A stretch of DNA of 64,000 nucleotides from Symbiodinium natans (Eukaryota; Sar; Dinophyceae; Suessiales; Symbiodiniaceae). Below are positions 45,660-57,445 of this stretch, one piece after another. The stretch is from assembly GCA_905221605.1 (NCBI GenBank), contig CAJNDS010000879.1:588559-652558 (forward strand), in the 5' to 3' direction. The notes below the pieces were generated by a model, which was not told where the DNA came from, did not search any database, and saw nothing but the letters and a program-made list of their open reading frames with translations. Numbering within the stretch: position 1 is the stretch's first letter; every line of letters starts with the position of its first letter. The translations under genes and the position numbers were made by a program.

Positions 45660-48600
45660 ATGCTGTTTGGCAGAGAGCCTCAAGCTGCTCCCGGCGCCCC
45701 TACAGATCTTAGCCTCGTGACAGAAACATGTGAGACGGTTGAGCGGGCTTTGCAGCGCACACCCACCAGCGCAGATTCAGCTGCTTTGAAACTAGGATCT
45801 CAGCGACAACTGCTTGTCAGAGTCTTGTCTGCACTCCAAAACCCTCATATGGTCCGTGGCCTCAATTTGTTTCACTGCTCGTGCTTGCTTGTCACCGGCT
45901 GCCATGTTTGCGAAAGATCCTGCGCACGAAAAGCCATCAATCTGAGGGTGTGAGCGCAAAGCAGCTCGCGCGGCTGTTCTTCACCGCCAAACCGGGTGGC
46001 ACGGGAGGTCCTCCAGCATTGCTCATCACTGCCCAGTCACCATCCATCTCGCGTTCAGGTGCGATGCCACACTGTGAAGTCGCGGCTCCTGGGACGTTCG
46101 GCAGTCACCTGTGAGAGTGGCGACAAAAAGATTGCTCCCAGGTCAAGGCATCTCGTTTCCGGTTGCTAGACCTGTCGAAGAACAAGTTGGACGACCACGG
46201 GGTAGCAGGTCCGCCCTGCACTGTAAATACACATGCAGCATTTCATGTGAACACTTGCGGCTTGTTTGGACTGTCTAGAGGCGTAGCCCGAAACATCGCA
46301 GCAGGACAGGGGGGGGGGGGGGGGATTTCGCGCCGATGGTTTTGCCTTTCAGTACTTGTCCTTGTCGGTTGGGCATTGAAACGGGACAAGAAGTGTGCAC
46401 AACACCGCCTGCTTCTGGAGAGAAACGTGGCGGCAGATCCTGCTTTGAAACAGAGTCCATGCACAAGGATTCACAGCAATGCGATAGACGTACTTCCTGT
46501 CAGGAGATGCTCTTGCCAGCGCCCAACTGTGTGAAGATGTGCTTGCCACGCTTATGAGTCCCTTTCCTGGCATTGCACTTAAGGCCAAGCATACCCTCCT
46601 TTCCTTGCGCGATGTGAGCTGCGGTGGCCGCTGCCTCAAAGATACTCGGCTAAGGCCACTCTTAGGTTGACACTGGGAATTGCCGCTCGACCGACACATG
46701 AGGCACCAGCAACAGTTCTGGGCCAGGGGTGCAACTGAGGAACACAACCAGGCCCAGCAAGGCTTTTTTTGACGCCCCTCCTCCGGGCAATCTTTTGCTG
46801 TTGGTCTCTTTGTGCTTGTGACTGCTTGAGTTTTTGTCACTGCTTGTGCCGCGTGGCCTTGTGCCCTGTCGTCAACACGGCTATTTCTCCTGTTTGCTGC
46901 GACACCTTCAGCATGCTTCGGACCCCACTTCTCTCCACAAACATCCGTTAGCTCTTCCTTGCGTCGCTGCAAGTGAGAGAAGCTGTTAGAAACAATTTCA
47001 AGAACGCTTTGACAAGCTCCGCCAATGAATGCCAGCAGACGAGAAAGAACACTTGGCGAGCTTGCTGTTGACTAGTCATGACATGACATGTGCTTCGCTC
47101 TCCTCCATTCTCGAAAAGGTCAAGGTCTGAGCGACCTGGCGCGCTGTCATTTAGCCGGGCTCGACATTGGCCACAACGCGCTGGGCCTTGCAACTGGGTT
47201 GCACACAGCGAGACACCATCTTAATCTTAATCCATTCGTTTGCCTGCCGAGGATGGCGCCAAAGCAGTTCTGGCAGCCAGGAGAAGGTGGCATCACATAA
47301 CCTAGCTACTAGTTGTACTTCTGCGCATGCCAGTGACCGAAAACAGCTTCAGATCACTGATGCAGTGATAAGCTGCTTGCAAGCTGTCGCACTCTTACAA
47401 CAAGAAGAAGTCCCTCATCGTGGCCAGACCACACAGAGTGTGGTCCACGGCCTATTGAGACTCATGCTAGCATCATTCAGCGAATCCAGCAGCATCTGCC
47501 TTTGTGAAGATCATGAATCATGAGGTGGCTTAAACGCCTCGACACCTGCCAGGAACCGATGGCAGTCACTGCGAATGGCACAGATCTCCGAGTCTTCAGC
47601 TGAAGCTTAGAGAATCAGAGACTCTAACAACGTGCTCATCGCTGACATCGCTGAAGAGCCTGCGGGCAGAGCCAAGTTCCTGTTCCTTTATAAGGATGAC
47701 GTGAAGTCTTCCCGGCCAAGTTGCTCAGCGCTGGTAGCTCGACCGCACCACCTCAACGCACGTGCTAGCCCTTGCAGTCTGACAGTCCGTTGACACACGG
47801 TTTCCTTTTGAGGCCAGTAGCTTCGCAGAATGCTTGGACATGGGCCTCCGTGATTTGGAGCAGTACCCTTGGACAAGTGAACAGTTTATAAGTTGTTTCT
47901 TCTTTGTGAAAGCTGACCTGCCATGACCCGCCACAGAGAGTGGAACATGCTGTCACTTCAAAGTGCTTCTAGGACTAGGAGCCATACGCAAACCTCACAA
48001 GCCCAGCTGATAAGGTGCGGCGGCAACTATTTTGGCGAAAATGCTTGCTGTTGCATTGCAGAAGCTCTAAGCAAATGTCCCAACCTCGGCACAGCGAGTT
48101 TAATTTGAGTAAAGCTTTGCGGAGTCTCTTGCCGCTGAGGCAGTCCGACGTTGCTTCGGCTGTCCTTGCCAAGCACAGGACAGTTCCTCTGAGCACGGGC
48201 AGCTCGTGCAGCGGTGTGCGTCTTATGATAGTGATAGTGCCTATGTAGCCATGTAGTTCCCCTTGCAAGCAAAATCCTATCTCAACCAAGTCGTTCTCCT
48301 TGGTTGCAGGATTTGGCTTGCGTGCTTGCGGCGCTTTGGGTCAGGGATTCTGGCCGGGCGCCGGGCTGTCCAACCTGAAGATGCTGGACTGAGGGGATTA
48401 CAAAACAACTACAACAGAGCACTTCAGCTGCACCGATTCCATCGTTTACCAGAGATAGGGGCATCATAGTCTGCTGCCGTAGCATTTCTGAGCACAGTCC
48501 TTGTCCCTGGCCAGGACCTCTCCGGCAATGAGCTGGTCGATGTGTCTGTTGAGTTGCTTTGCAATGGCTTCTCCAGATGCGCGTCCCTTCAAGAGGTGGG

Positions 48601-48850
48601 CCATAAACGGACATGAGTTCACATGGGAACATGTCTGAACTTGCGGTACACTTTCCGATGTGGGGTTCACTGCATGTCAAGCCATGATGCCCGAAAGCTC
48701 CTCGAGGTGCAGCTGTCAGACAACGTACCGCCCCCCAGACCATGTATATAGGGGACGGGGCATGACGGGGCCACAGAGTTCGAAGCTGGGATTGCGTTAC
48801 TGCGTAGCTTCCGGAGGGCGGCGGAAGCAAAGGAAATGGGCTAGAAGGGA
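45660..48850 (+). CDS. Leucine-rich-repeat (RNI-like) protein
   Basis: Many short exons each encode one LRR unit of the ribonuclease-inhibitor type. Seen in order: about 45,660-45,800; about 45,905-46,065 (SAKQLARLFFTAK); about 46,146-46,205 (RLLDLSKNKLDDHGVA); about 46,515-46,645 (SAQLCEDVLATLMSPFPG, then LLSLRDVSCGG); about 47,108-47,185 (LAGLDIGHNALG); about 48,018-48,104 (GGNYFGENACCCIAEALSK); 48,309-48,386 (LSNLKML); 48,515-48,593 (DLSGNELVDVSVELLC, then CASLQE); 48,707 onward (VQLSDN); and about 48,770-48,840 (GIALLRSFRRAAEAKEMG). The last firm introns are 48,387-48,514 (GA-AG) and 48,594-48,706 (GT-AG, with GAGGTG at both ends). Such repeats form a horseshoe that binds protein partners. 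Start, stop and several junctions are open, and more than one gene is possible. A 16-base G-run lies at 46,309-46,324 in an intron. Confidence 0.6.
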
Positions 48851-49062
48851 GATGAGAGACCATGTGCTGCAGCTGTGACAATTTGTCAAGCATGTCGACA
48901 TCATGCCAAACTTCTGGCGATGAGCTGGAACTCAAGTAGGACAGTCCGAACTCGAGCCTGCTCAAGGTCCGAGTAAGTGCCACTGCTTCGAATCCCTTAT
49001 TCAGACGAGTAGCATGGCAACATCAGAGCACACACGCCCAAAGAGCACCCGTCGCCTTTCGC

Positions 49063-50900
49063 ATGTCCTGGAACTGGCAAAAGAGTGGAACTGCTTTCGA
49101 TGAAGCAGCCGATGAGTTCATCAAGCGCTGCAAGCTTGACGATGCTTCGATCACTCTCTTGCACCTTGGTCGACAGGAATACATATACTGTATTTGCCTG
49201 CGTATCTAGCCTTGAGCAGCCGCGGTTTCCGAATCTCCTGCATCGCAGGTCTGGAATTCCTGAGGATGTGAAGGAGAAGATCATATCCAGTTCGACTCGG
49301 GACTGGGAATCGGGTTTGTCCTACACGCGTTTCTTTAGAGTAGTGCTGGATGCTTGGGCGTCACAGCTCTCACTTCATCGGCATCGCGCAGTGATGAAAC
49401 TGATTCAAAACACACCGGAAGAGGCAGGGTAATTACCCCGAACAAGCTGATGCTGTCTTTGCCTGTCTGTTCTTTGCATCCTCTCATCGCAACAGAAGAA
49501 CCACTGCGCAGCAAGCTGTAAGCAAGCTTCCTGCAGCATTATCTCGTCCAAGTTTCGGCATGTGTGCAAGAGTCCGCGAGTGTACCCTGTGCGAGGTCAT
49601 GCGCATTGTCATGATGAAGTTTGACCCGACACGCACTAAAGACAAGAACTTGGCTGCGCGACTCACTGCCTTCCTCCAGTCTGTTCTGCGCACCGGCCAG
49701 CATGAGAAAGGAGAACCATATCGCGGTATGGTGACCAACTGCTCCATACCTGAAAAGGATGTTGGAAGAATATTAGGCGAATGTGGGGCCACGATGAAGA
49801 GGGTTGTGGAGTGCATTTGCGAGTGTCTCAACCATGACGAACGCAAGCATGGACATCGCCCTCTTGTCCAAATGGCCTACAGCAACGGGTGCAGTCGGTT
49901 CGAACTTGTCTTGTATCCACCTTTCAATAACGAATCGTCCTTCGAGGATGCCTCCATTGCAGTGCGCGAGATGGTGCAGCATATACTGAAAAATCCATCT
50001 GATTTCGCCGGATCTGCAAACTGCAAGATGCCGCCACGTCTACAACTAGATGATTGGATGTGTCCCAACAAGAAATGCAGAAACGTTTGTTTTGCCAGGC
50101 GTGCTACTTGCCTTCGCTGTGGGGAACCCAAACCGGCAGAATGGACTCCGGCCCACCTTGCCCGAGATGGGAAGCAGAAGAGGATCCGAACCCTGTGCAT
50201 GTAAGAATCACTAATTGACTTATTGAGTCTAACTATGCTGTGTCAGAGCACAGGTAAGCCTTTAGGCAGGTATGTTGAAACGTGAGTTATGTTATTATTG
50301 ATGTGCACATTGAACATGGGGTCGTGCCTGGCCGTGCTGTGCCGAGGAGTTGTGCCAATGAGAGAGCTTGTGAAGGAAATGGAGTTGGAAAGCGGTTGCT
50401 GCAGAGTCTTGTGGCTTTTTCCCGCAGATCAGCGGGAGGCCTTGCTTGGCCCACGCGGCCATAGAGTTCAGAAGATCAAGGCAGATGCCGGCTTGCAAGC
50501 CCTAATTCTTACGAGAGAACTGGAGACCGAAACATATTTTGGTGAAGTTTATGCTCAAGCCCACTTAGCAGGAAGGCCTGAGAGCACCAGAAAAGCAGTG
50601 GCGATAATCAACTCTCTGGTCGGTGGCCGGCTAGCGGAGGATGGATTTGAAGAGCTGCTGCGTGCATCTGAAGCAGCCCTGGAGAAACGCGGATTGTTGA
50701 CATTTGAGTCACTGACGGAGCTACCGGAGATACGAGAAGCAATGGCCCGCACAAGGATCTTGCGCCAAGGAGTCGGCTTGCGGACCCTCCTCGAGATCTT
50801 GTGCCAATGGCCAGAGTATTTCGTTATACAGCGAACAGGTCCACAGGGTGCAACGATTGCCAGCCCACACCGAACCGATGGCAATGCCAATGCCGCGTAA
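49063..50900 (+). CDS. RNA-binding protein: KH, RanBP2-type zinc finger, KH
   Basis: Four exons, 49,063-49,176, 49,265-49,428, 49,496-50,200 and 50,363-50,900, join in frame to 506 residues (start MSWNWQKSGTAFDEAADEF). KH domain 1 starts about residue 175 with CSIPEKDVGRILGECGATMK; its GxxG loop is GECG. A RanBP2-type zinc finger follows at about 278-305: W-x-C-x4-C-x3-C-x6-C-x2-C, reading DDWMCPNKKCRNVCFARR. The Asn that usually follows the second Cys is Cys here. KH domain 2 starts about residue 345 (LWLFPADQREALLGPRG, GxxG = GPRG). KH domains grip 4-nt single-stranded RNA or DNA; RanBP2 fingers often read GGU in RNA. This suggests an mRNA-processing or translation regulator. Introns: 88 bp GA-AG, 67 bp GT-AG and 162 bp GT-AG (GTAAGA). 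LRR genes flank it on both sides on the same strand. Confidence 0.88.
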
Positions 50901-51272
50901 AAAAGTGGGGCTGATTGCGTAGCTACTGTCGTGGGGTACGGGAAGCACGGCATCAGCAGGAGCATCTCCATCTGAGCTTGACACTTCAGGTGATTGGAAG
51001 CCGTGGCTGCATTGTGCTGGCTGGCGCCCTGCCCCACAGCTGCACACAAAGAGTGCACCAGGATGTCCAACCAATGCTGGCACTGAGGCAGGCGCAAAGG
51101 CAGGGCTGACATGATTCCCGTCTGAAGCACGCAATTGTGCCAGCGAACTGTTTCTTGCATCACAAGCCAAGAGTGTGTAGGCACCTGGCGACGGCGCCGC
51201 AAACAGGCAGGTTGCTAGAGTGCCGCGAGGACTGCAACGACCGCAGCACTGGCTAATCTGCACAGCTGGGAG
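50901..51272 (+). other. Possible upstream exons of the second LRR gene
   Basis: Plus-strand frame 50,915-51,109 contains LRR-like pieces (LHLSLTLQ, then GCIVLAGALPHS) next to a CAG/GTGATT donor-like site at 50,990. Joins to 51,273 are not fixed. The minus-strand frames of 180 and 215 codons overlapping here run over the supported KH exon and are rejected. Confidence 0.35.
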
Positions 51273-51772
51273 GCATCGTCTTGCTGGGGCTCAGTGGCAA
51301 TCCTCTGGGCAACAGCGGTGCGAAAGCCATGGCTGCCGCCGCTGCTGCCTGCACCCAGGAGCCTGGCAGTGCCTGCCAGAGCATTCGCGTCTTTAACGGC
51401 CGAATGCCGAATGCCTCCTGCTCTTCGCAGGATCCACGCTGCTTGCCCTTTGAGGCTTCCTGGGGCTTGGAGCAGCTGGAGCTGGCTCGCACCAAGGTAG
51501 CGAAAAGAGGGAGTGGGAGGGCGGCCAGAAGGACATGAGATTGTCCCCGAAAAAAAAGACGCTGAGATTCGCAAGTGACTTCGCAGGTGGGGCAAGAGGG
51601 CTGTGATGCCTTGGCTGGCGCTGTTGCAGCACGAGCGGCCTTGGCCGAGGAGGCAAGCCGCCGCCTCGCAGAGAGGTCTCTGAACCAGGCCCGCAACACG
51701 CAATATACGCAGTTCAGGGTGGACGCAGTTGAGGGTTTGTCACCCTACACCACGAGAAATCATGAGTTCTGA
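51273..51772 (+). CDS. Leucine-rich-repeat protein, 3' exons
   Basis: Three exons join in frame: 51,273-51,358 (LLGLSGNPLGNSGAKAMAAA), 51,431-51,496 (WGLEQLELARTK) and 51,587-51,772 (QEGCDALAGAVAARAALAEE, ending with a stop). The repeat style, L-x-L-s-x-N-x-x-G-x-x-G-a-x-a-x-a, is the same RNI type as the gene at 45.7-48.9 kb. Introns are 72 bp GA-AG (CAGGA on both sides) and 90 bp GT-AG. The tail after the last repeat is Arg/Gln-rich. It could be a separate gene, or 3' exons of a larger LRR gene that the KH gene interrupts; the former is simpler. Confidence 0.6.
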
Positions 51773-52559
51773 ACACTTGAACCTGCCGAAGCTGCAAGGT
51801 GGAGCTACAAGACAGATGGGGCCGGCGGTGCCCGGCAGGCCGCGATAGCAAAGTGTGCTGCTCTGGCGCTTTGCTTCGTTCCTGCGAAGCTGCGAAGGAC
51901 TGACAATTACGGGGTTGGATGTTTGCCCACGCCTCAACATCGTCACAGCCACCTAGAGCTTGGAATGCCGTTGCGTCAACTGGAAGCCCATGCTTTATTG
52001 CATGCAGGCGATGCCAACGTCACAGAGATGCTGCACACTGCGCACAGGCGCATGGTGGCGCATTGGCCAATGGCTAACCAGGTGGCCCTTGAACAATGTT
52101 GTTAGGAAGGGGCACACAGGACACGTGCTGATACGTGCTGTGTGTCAGGACAGCGGCTTGGCTTGGGAAAGCGAGCAGCCTGCGTGGCTCGGTCTTTGCC
52201 AGGACAAATCCATTCAACCATTCTCCGTACACACGGTTTACAGATGTTGACAATGAAGCTTGCGCAGCACTTGGCTGCGTTGTTGAATGTGTTCTCTTTC
52301 TCGATGAGTTTCTTGACTGTGAAGGTGTTTTTGCATGTTCATGTGGCTGCCTGGCTGCCAGCCGCTGTTCCGTGTCATCATGTCTCTTATACCATGCTCA
52401 CTCTTTGGCTCGAGCTCGGCGCCTTTTAAGCCCGCAAAGCTACAAACGTCTTTGACCTCAGCTCTTCTCTAAGAATATGGGGGTTTACTGGGAAGATGGT
52501 CTTGGGATTATCAGACTCATTCGGAATCATTCCGTGAAATTCGAAATCATTCCAGATCA
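51773..52559. other. No gene recognised
   Basis: Only short frames without motifs. The last 70 bases (about 52,518-52,580) carry repeated ATTCGGAATCATTCC-like words that lead into the GT-rich tract. Confidence 0.5.
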
Positions 52560-53165
52560 TTCGGTGTAATTCCGAATCACTGTGCTTCTAAACTCCTTTG
52601 CTAAGATTCTCAGAAGCTGGACACTTGTTGTGTTTTTGGTTTTAAGATTCTTTAATTGGATTGTTTGTTTTTTATATGTTTGGCACGTTTGGATTTTCCA
52701 AAAGATGTTCATTTGTTGGAAATTTCTCGATTTAGGAATGTTTTGGAATATATATTTTTTGCAAGCTGTTGTTTCCTTTTTGGAAGTTTTTGGATATTTT
52801 GGGAAGTTTTTGTTATTTGTTTGGTCTGTTCTGGTTTTTCTTGGAGTTTTGCTTTTGGCTTTTTTTGGGAACAGTTTTTTATTTGTTTTTGTTGAGTGCT
52901 TTTGTTGGTGTTTCTTTGGGTTTGTTTGGCAAGTTTGTGAATGTTCCGGATGTTTTTGATAGAAAGCTCTCAGGGATTGGTGAGGTTTTTTGAATGTTTT
53001 GGAATCTTGGAATGTCCGGGAATATTGCGTTTTCTTTACAACTGTAAAATGTTTCAGATATGCTTTGGAACTTTTTGGAATGCTTCGGAATGTTTGGGAA
53101 TGTTCCGGATTCTTCACGGAATATTCTGGAATGCCCCCGTACCTTTAAGAAACTACCTTATGGAT
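52560..53165. repeat. T/G-rich degenerate repeat tract
   Basis: The plus strand is almost C- and A-poor, built from words such as TTTTTTGG, TTTGGAAGTTTTTGG, TTTGGAATGTTTGGGAATG and TTCCGGA. Spacing is irregular, so it is a decayed short-period repeat and not a clean satellite. The 186-codon Lys/Thr/Gln-rich minus frame and the Phe/Leu-rich plus frames reflect this bias only. Confidence 0.75.
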
Positions 53166-56100
53166 TTCACTAAAAAGTCTTTTGATTCTGCGGCAGGCCC
53201 TGGTGCACGTTTCCTGGTGCATTGCGTTGGTGTTCGACCAGAGCTGCGTGCAGCTCGAACACCACAAAGCTCCGGGAAACGTCGATTTGGTTTTGCTCGT
53301 GGCTTCCTCTCCCTTTTCGAACTTGAGTGTCACTGCTTTCACTGCGCAACAGGGGAAGCATCAGCACTGCGCAGGGATCGAGCACCAATTACGGAACAGC
53401 TGGTCTACAGTTGCCGAATGTATAAGCGGAAGCGGCCTGGACTTAGAGCCGACATCTTCAGGTGTAGCCCATCAGGCCCATGATGTGGGGAACAACTTGT
53501 TTAGTATACCAATTGCGCCAGCAGGGGGCTTTCCGCAGTCTCAGCAACACAAAAGATCGCCGGCTTGGGAAGTTATTTGGCCTCTGAGCCGAGATGCGTT
53601 TCATCTTGAAGCCACTGCGTGCATCGGTGCCGGAGTGCTTTCGCTGCCACAGTCCTTGCTACCGCCATGCCTGCCCCGGTCCAAGAGAACAAATGAAAAA
53701 AGATGGCGAATGAGGGGGAGAGAGATGCAGACACAGATGGGGGATGTTGGGCAGGACGTGGATGTAGACCACTTCGTGCACAAGGAGGCTCGACACAGCA
53801 TCAGCACGGTTGTGTTGGATGTGCATGTGTGCTTAAGCAGAGCATGGAGAGTCACTATGTGCCTGGGGCCGACCATCCGACACATGACCTGCAGAAGGAC
53901 TGTAGCACAAATACAGCAAACGAGACTTGCTTAGCGATGCTGCAGATTTCCTCCAACATGTCCACAACCGCGCAGAGGACACAAGGTTCGCTCATGAGGC
54001 ACTTTGTTGGGGAAAACGCTCTCGAAACCATGGAATGAGCGGACCAGACAATGGCCAATGCTCGCTGTGTCCACTCATCGTTTGTTTGTGAAACTTGTCG
54101 CGCAAGCAAGCCAAGCGGCATTTTTGCCGAAACGTGTTTGCAACCCACAGATGTGACCCTGCTTGTTTCAGTCCCGGAGCCTTGTCGTAAAACAACCGTC
54201 ACTACGTCGCGAGGGAGCACTTCTCTAGTTCATTCTATCGCTCGCTTGCACTTTCCCAGGCAACTGCGCAGTTGGTTGAAACACCTATATTTGGTGCCCA
54301 AAAGTAGGGTCACCGGGATGAGCGATACTGGGGTACAGCAACTATTCTGAACTTTGAACAGCCACTTCAGTTGAGACTGCAAAGTAAGTGGCAGAGGACT
54401 GAGGGGATTGCCTTCTTTGTGACACTGTCGACACGCCCAATGTCTTCAAACACGCCATTTCTGGCACGAGGCTGCTAGCATCGAGAATGTGGAGTCACAG
54501 GGCCCAGAGAGTTTGCCTCAAGGGCTTCAGTTTCATCCATTGGTAGCAAAGGCAGCACTTGAGACTCGTGGCTGCGTCCGCCCAGGCTGGAAGAGTCATA
54601 CTTTGCCACGCTCCATCGACCAGGCGATTCAAAGCTGCCACAGAAGCCTGGAGCCTGGCACAGTGCTGAAGAGGCTCCGGTCAATGGAACATATGTAGCA
54701 TATGCACAATACGCAAAAACAGTCTACAAATTACAAGTTGTTTGTTGACTGGCTTACAGAAAATGCTCGCTGGCCAGAGCCCAGGCCAGCCGTGGGGGCT
54801 ACTCGGCTTCGATCTGATAGCTGCAAAGCTTGCACTTCGCCTGGGCCACCATAGGATGTCTTCGGGCTAAAATTCCAGCCAAGTGTCAGGGATGCAGGGC
54901 ATTTCCCGGCGAAGTTACAGGTTCTGAAGGAGTCCTTGGGAGGGACCGCAGTCACCCGCTCTCTCCGGCCAGTTTGACAAGGAACCTTTTGGAAGTTGAA
55001 AGACACAAAGCGTGTGACTTACAGGGAATCGATTTTTTTAAAACTAGTGCCTGGTGGAATGACTCTCCATTCTACAGTCTACAGTGTCACTGCACACCCT
55101 GCCGTTCTGGGCACCTTCCAAACATAACCACGACGGTCCTGACAGTCGTGCTGGCTTGAGACCATCTCAGAGACTCTGCATGGGGCCCCATTGCAGCCGC
55201 AATTTGCCAGGTCATACCAGGTCCCGCTAGAGACACAGGGTGCCTTACACCTCCAGAAAAAACACACAAGAAACCATCCAAAGATGACACCTGGCGCACA
55301 CAGGGCCTCCCAGGCTCAGTCGAACATTGCAGTTTTGGCGTGTTACCTTGATCAAAATGTGCAGAGTTCCGATTGCCAAAGATCTCCTGGTGGGCGGAGA
55401 AGCTCAAGACACCCGCAGCAAGGCGTCACTGCGAGCATGGCTCTCAATGATGGCACGAAGTGGCGTTCCTGTCTCAGGAGCGACAAGTCCCCCGTGCAGC
55501 TGCTCAAGAAGAATTGCTTGTCGGGCAAGCTAAGGCGCGAATAGCATGCACAACCAGCTATCCAGCAGAGCTGTCAGCAAGGTCGTTCTCCATTTTTTTT
55601 CACAGTGTGCCCCGATTCTTGGACACTCCCCCGGGTCCATCGGCATTCGGAAACTCTGCGCATCTCTGCGGCCAAGGCTTTGGCTGCCAGGCTTACTGGC
55701 ATTCGACAGTAACCCCCCGCTATCATGTTTGCTAGCAAAAGCCAAAAGAGGACTGCCCGACAAACAGAAACGAGCATGGTGAATTCCTCGATGTACGAGG
55801 CTTGCAGAGCAAACGGAGGGTCGACTGATCTTTTTATCAATAGATTTCGGAGTCCAACCAGGCTCTTGACCCGTGTCTCGGCACGGACAAACAAAACAAA
55901 AAAAACATTTGCCAAAGCCTTGCGGTGCCAGTTTCACAAGCCATTCTATGTGCACACGGCTTCAGCAGCAGGATTGCTTACGTAAGTAAAGCTAGGGCCA
56001 TGCAAGAAGCTGTCAAATCCAGGCTTATTTCCAATTTCGTGCCCAAGTTGCTTTGAAACCCTGCAATTGCACAGTTTCCGATCCCTTCAGTCTCGATCCC

Positions 56101-57299
56101 GTCTGGTATCGTATTTTCCAGAACCTCCGTTCGACCTGATTTCAGGCCGCCCCGGCCACAGAGGTCAACACAGGCTCGATGCAAGGAAGTCGCTTCGCTG
56201 CAAGCCGTTGCGCCCGCACGATTACATATGGACCGGGAGCAAGTGATCGTCACTGGCAAGTTCGCTGCCCAGCTAAGGATCATCTCCCGTAAAAGGCAAG
56301 GGCAAAAGCAGTCCTGGCAAGGCCGACGTTGCCGCGACAAGCTTCAGAAACGTGAGAGTTGCATGACTCGTGAATCTTAGGCTCCCTAACTTTCGAGCGT
56401 GCAGAGAATTTGAGAAGCCGCCGCAGGGCACTGGACCACCTCCCAAGGGGAAGGGCCTGGGCCCTAGTCTACTGAGTTTACTATGTTCAACAGATCACGA
56501 AAGGATCCCAGCCGGCTCAAATACAAAGACCAAAGTCCGCTTTAGTACTGAAAGTGTCAACTGTCGGCTCTGATACTGCTTGGCGGGTACAACTACAGGT
56601 ACTGCCTACAGAGAGATTCATGCGTTGCTCCTGCTCCTTCGAATTTGAGGGGCGGAGACCAGGAATGGCCACCCCTGGTGACATCCGTTGTTTCTGTATG
56701 TTGATGTTGCGACGGTTGTTTAAGCTGCCCTAGCTTTCATACTGCTGCTTTCATGTCCTCTGCGTATGTTGCGTTCTTTGTTACGGCATTCTTTGACTGC
56801 GTCTTTACATACTGCACAATGCCATGACCAGAACAAATGGAAAGACTAAGGCAAGAGCTCAGCCAAAGGAAGAGGCAAAGGAGTGGGAAAAATTGGAAAA
56901 GAGGCCAAAGAGGCCGATGAGAGCCAAGCGAAGGGAGCGGCCCCTTTTGGACGGAGAATGCATTGGGCGACTTGGCCACAGTTTTTCCTTTTGCGAAGGG
57001 ATCTCTCGTTTTAAGAGTTTGTGAGTCGTAAGATCTGTCGCTTGAGAAGAAGATGGTGATGCACAAGGGCTAGGGCGTGGCTGTTTGCTCTAGTCTACCT
57101 TTTTGGTGCAAGCTTCTGTTAAGCAGAGTCGTGCGCGAAGCCTGGCAGCAAAGCATCCCAATTGCAAAAAAGGTGGGTGATCCGGATCCGAGCGTCTCGC
57201 GGTCACTAGCATTTGCGAGCATTCATGAGGGACCAAGCCTGCGGGGATTGTTTGGAGCCTTTCTTTAAGCTCGAGGGCCCACCGCGACGACGTCACCAG
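53166..57299. other. No firm gene in about 4 kb
   Basis: The longest plus frame is 250 codons (53,182-53,934), with an alternative 111-codon ATG frame at 53,703-54,038; neither has a domain and the two overlap in different frames. A Lys/Arg/Glu-rich 66-codon plus frame at 56,824-57,024 (KARAQPKEEAKEWEKLEK) is possible. Minus frames of 91-141 codons are scattered through 53.8-56.3 kb. I see no convincing splice pattern. Confidence 0.4.
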
Positions 57300-57445
57300 G
57301 ATGCCGGGGTCGCCATCCTTGTAACTGTCGTCACCTTGGGGTTTAGGGTTTAGGGCTTAGGGAGGGCAAAGTTTGAAAAATCCAAAGTGCTGACAGTCAC
57401 GAGCATGGTGAATCTCGGCGTCGCCATCCTTGTGACTGTTGGCAC
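57300..57445. repeat. Telomere-like tract between two similar segments
   Basis: GGTTTAGGGTTTAGGGCTTAGGG at about 57,340-57,362 has two perfect and one changed TTTAGGG word. It is flanked by two related segments: GGGGTCGCCATCCTTGTAAC near 57,306-57,325 and GGCGTCGCCATCCTTGTGAC near 57,419-57,438. Minisatellite or relic insertion are both possible. Confidence 0.75.

Noticed and set aside
50555-51263. Minus frames of 215 and 180 codons
   Set aside because: They lie over the KH exon 50,363-50,900, which is supported by domain and phase.
52557-53117. 186-codon Lys/Thr/Gln-rich minus frame
   Set aside because: It mirrors the T/G bias of the plus strand; no motif, and the plus strand is equally open.
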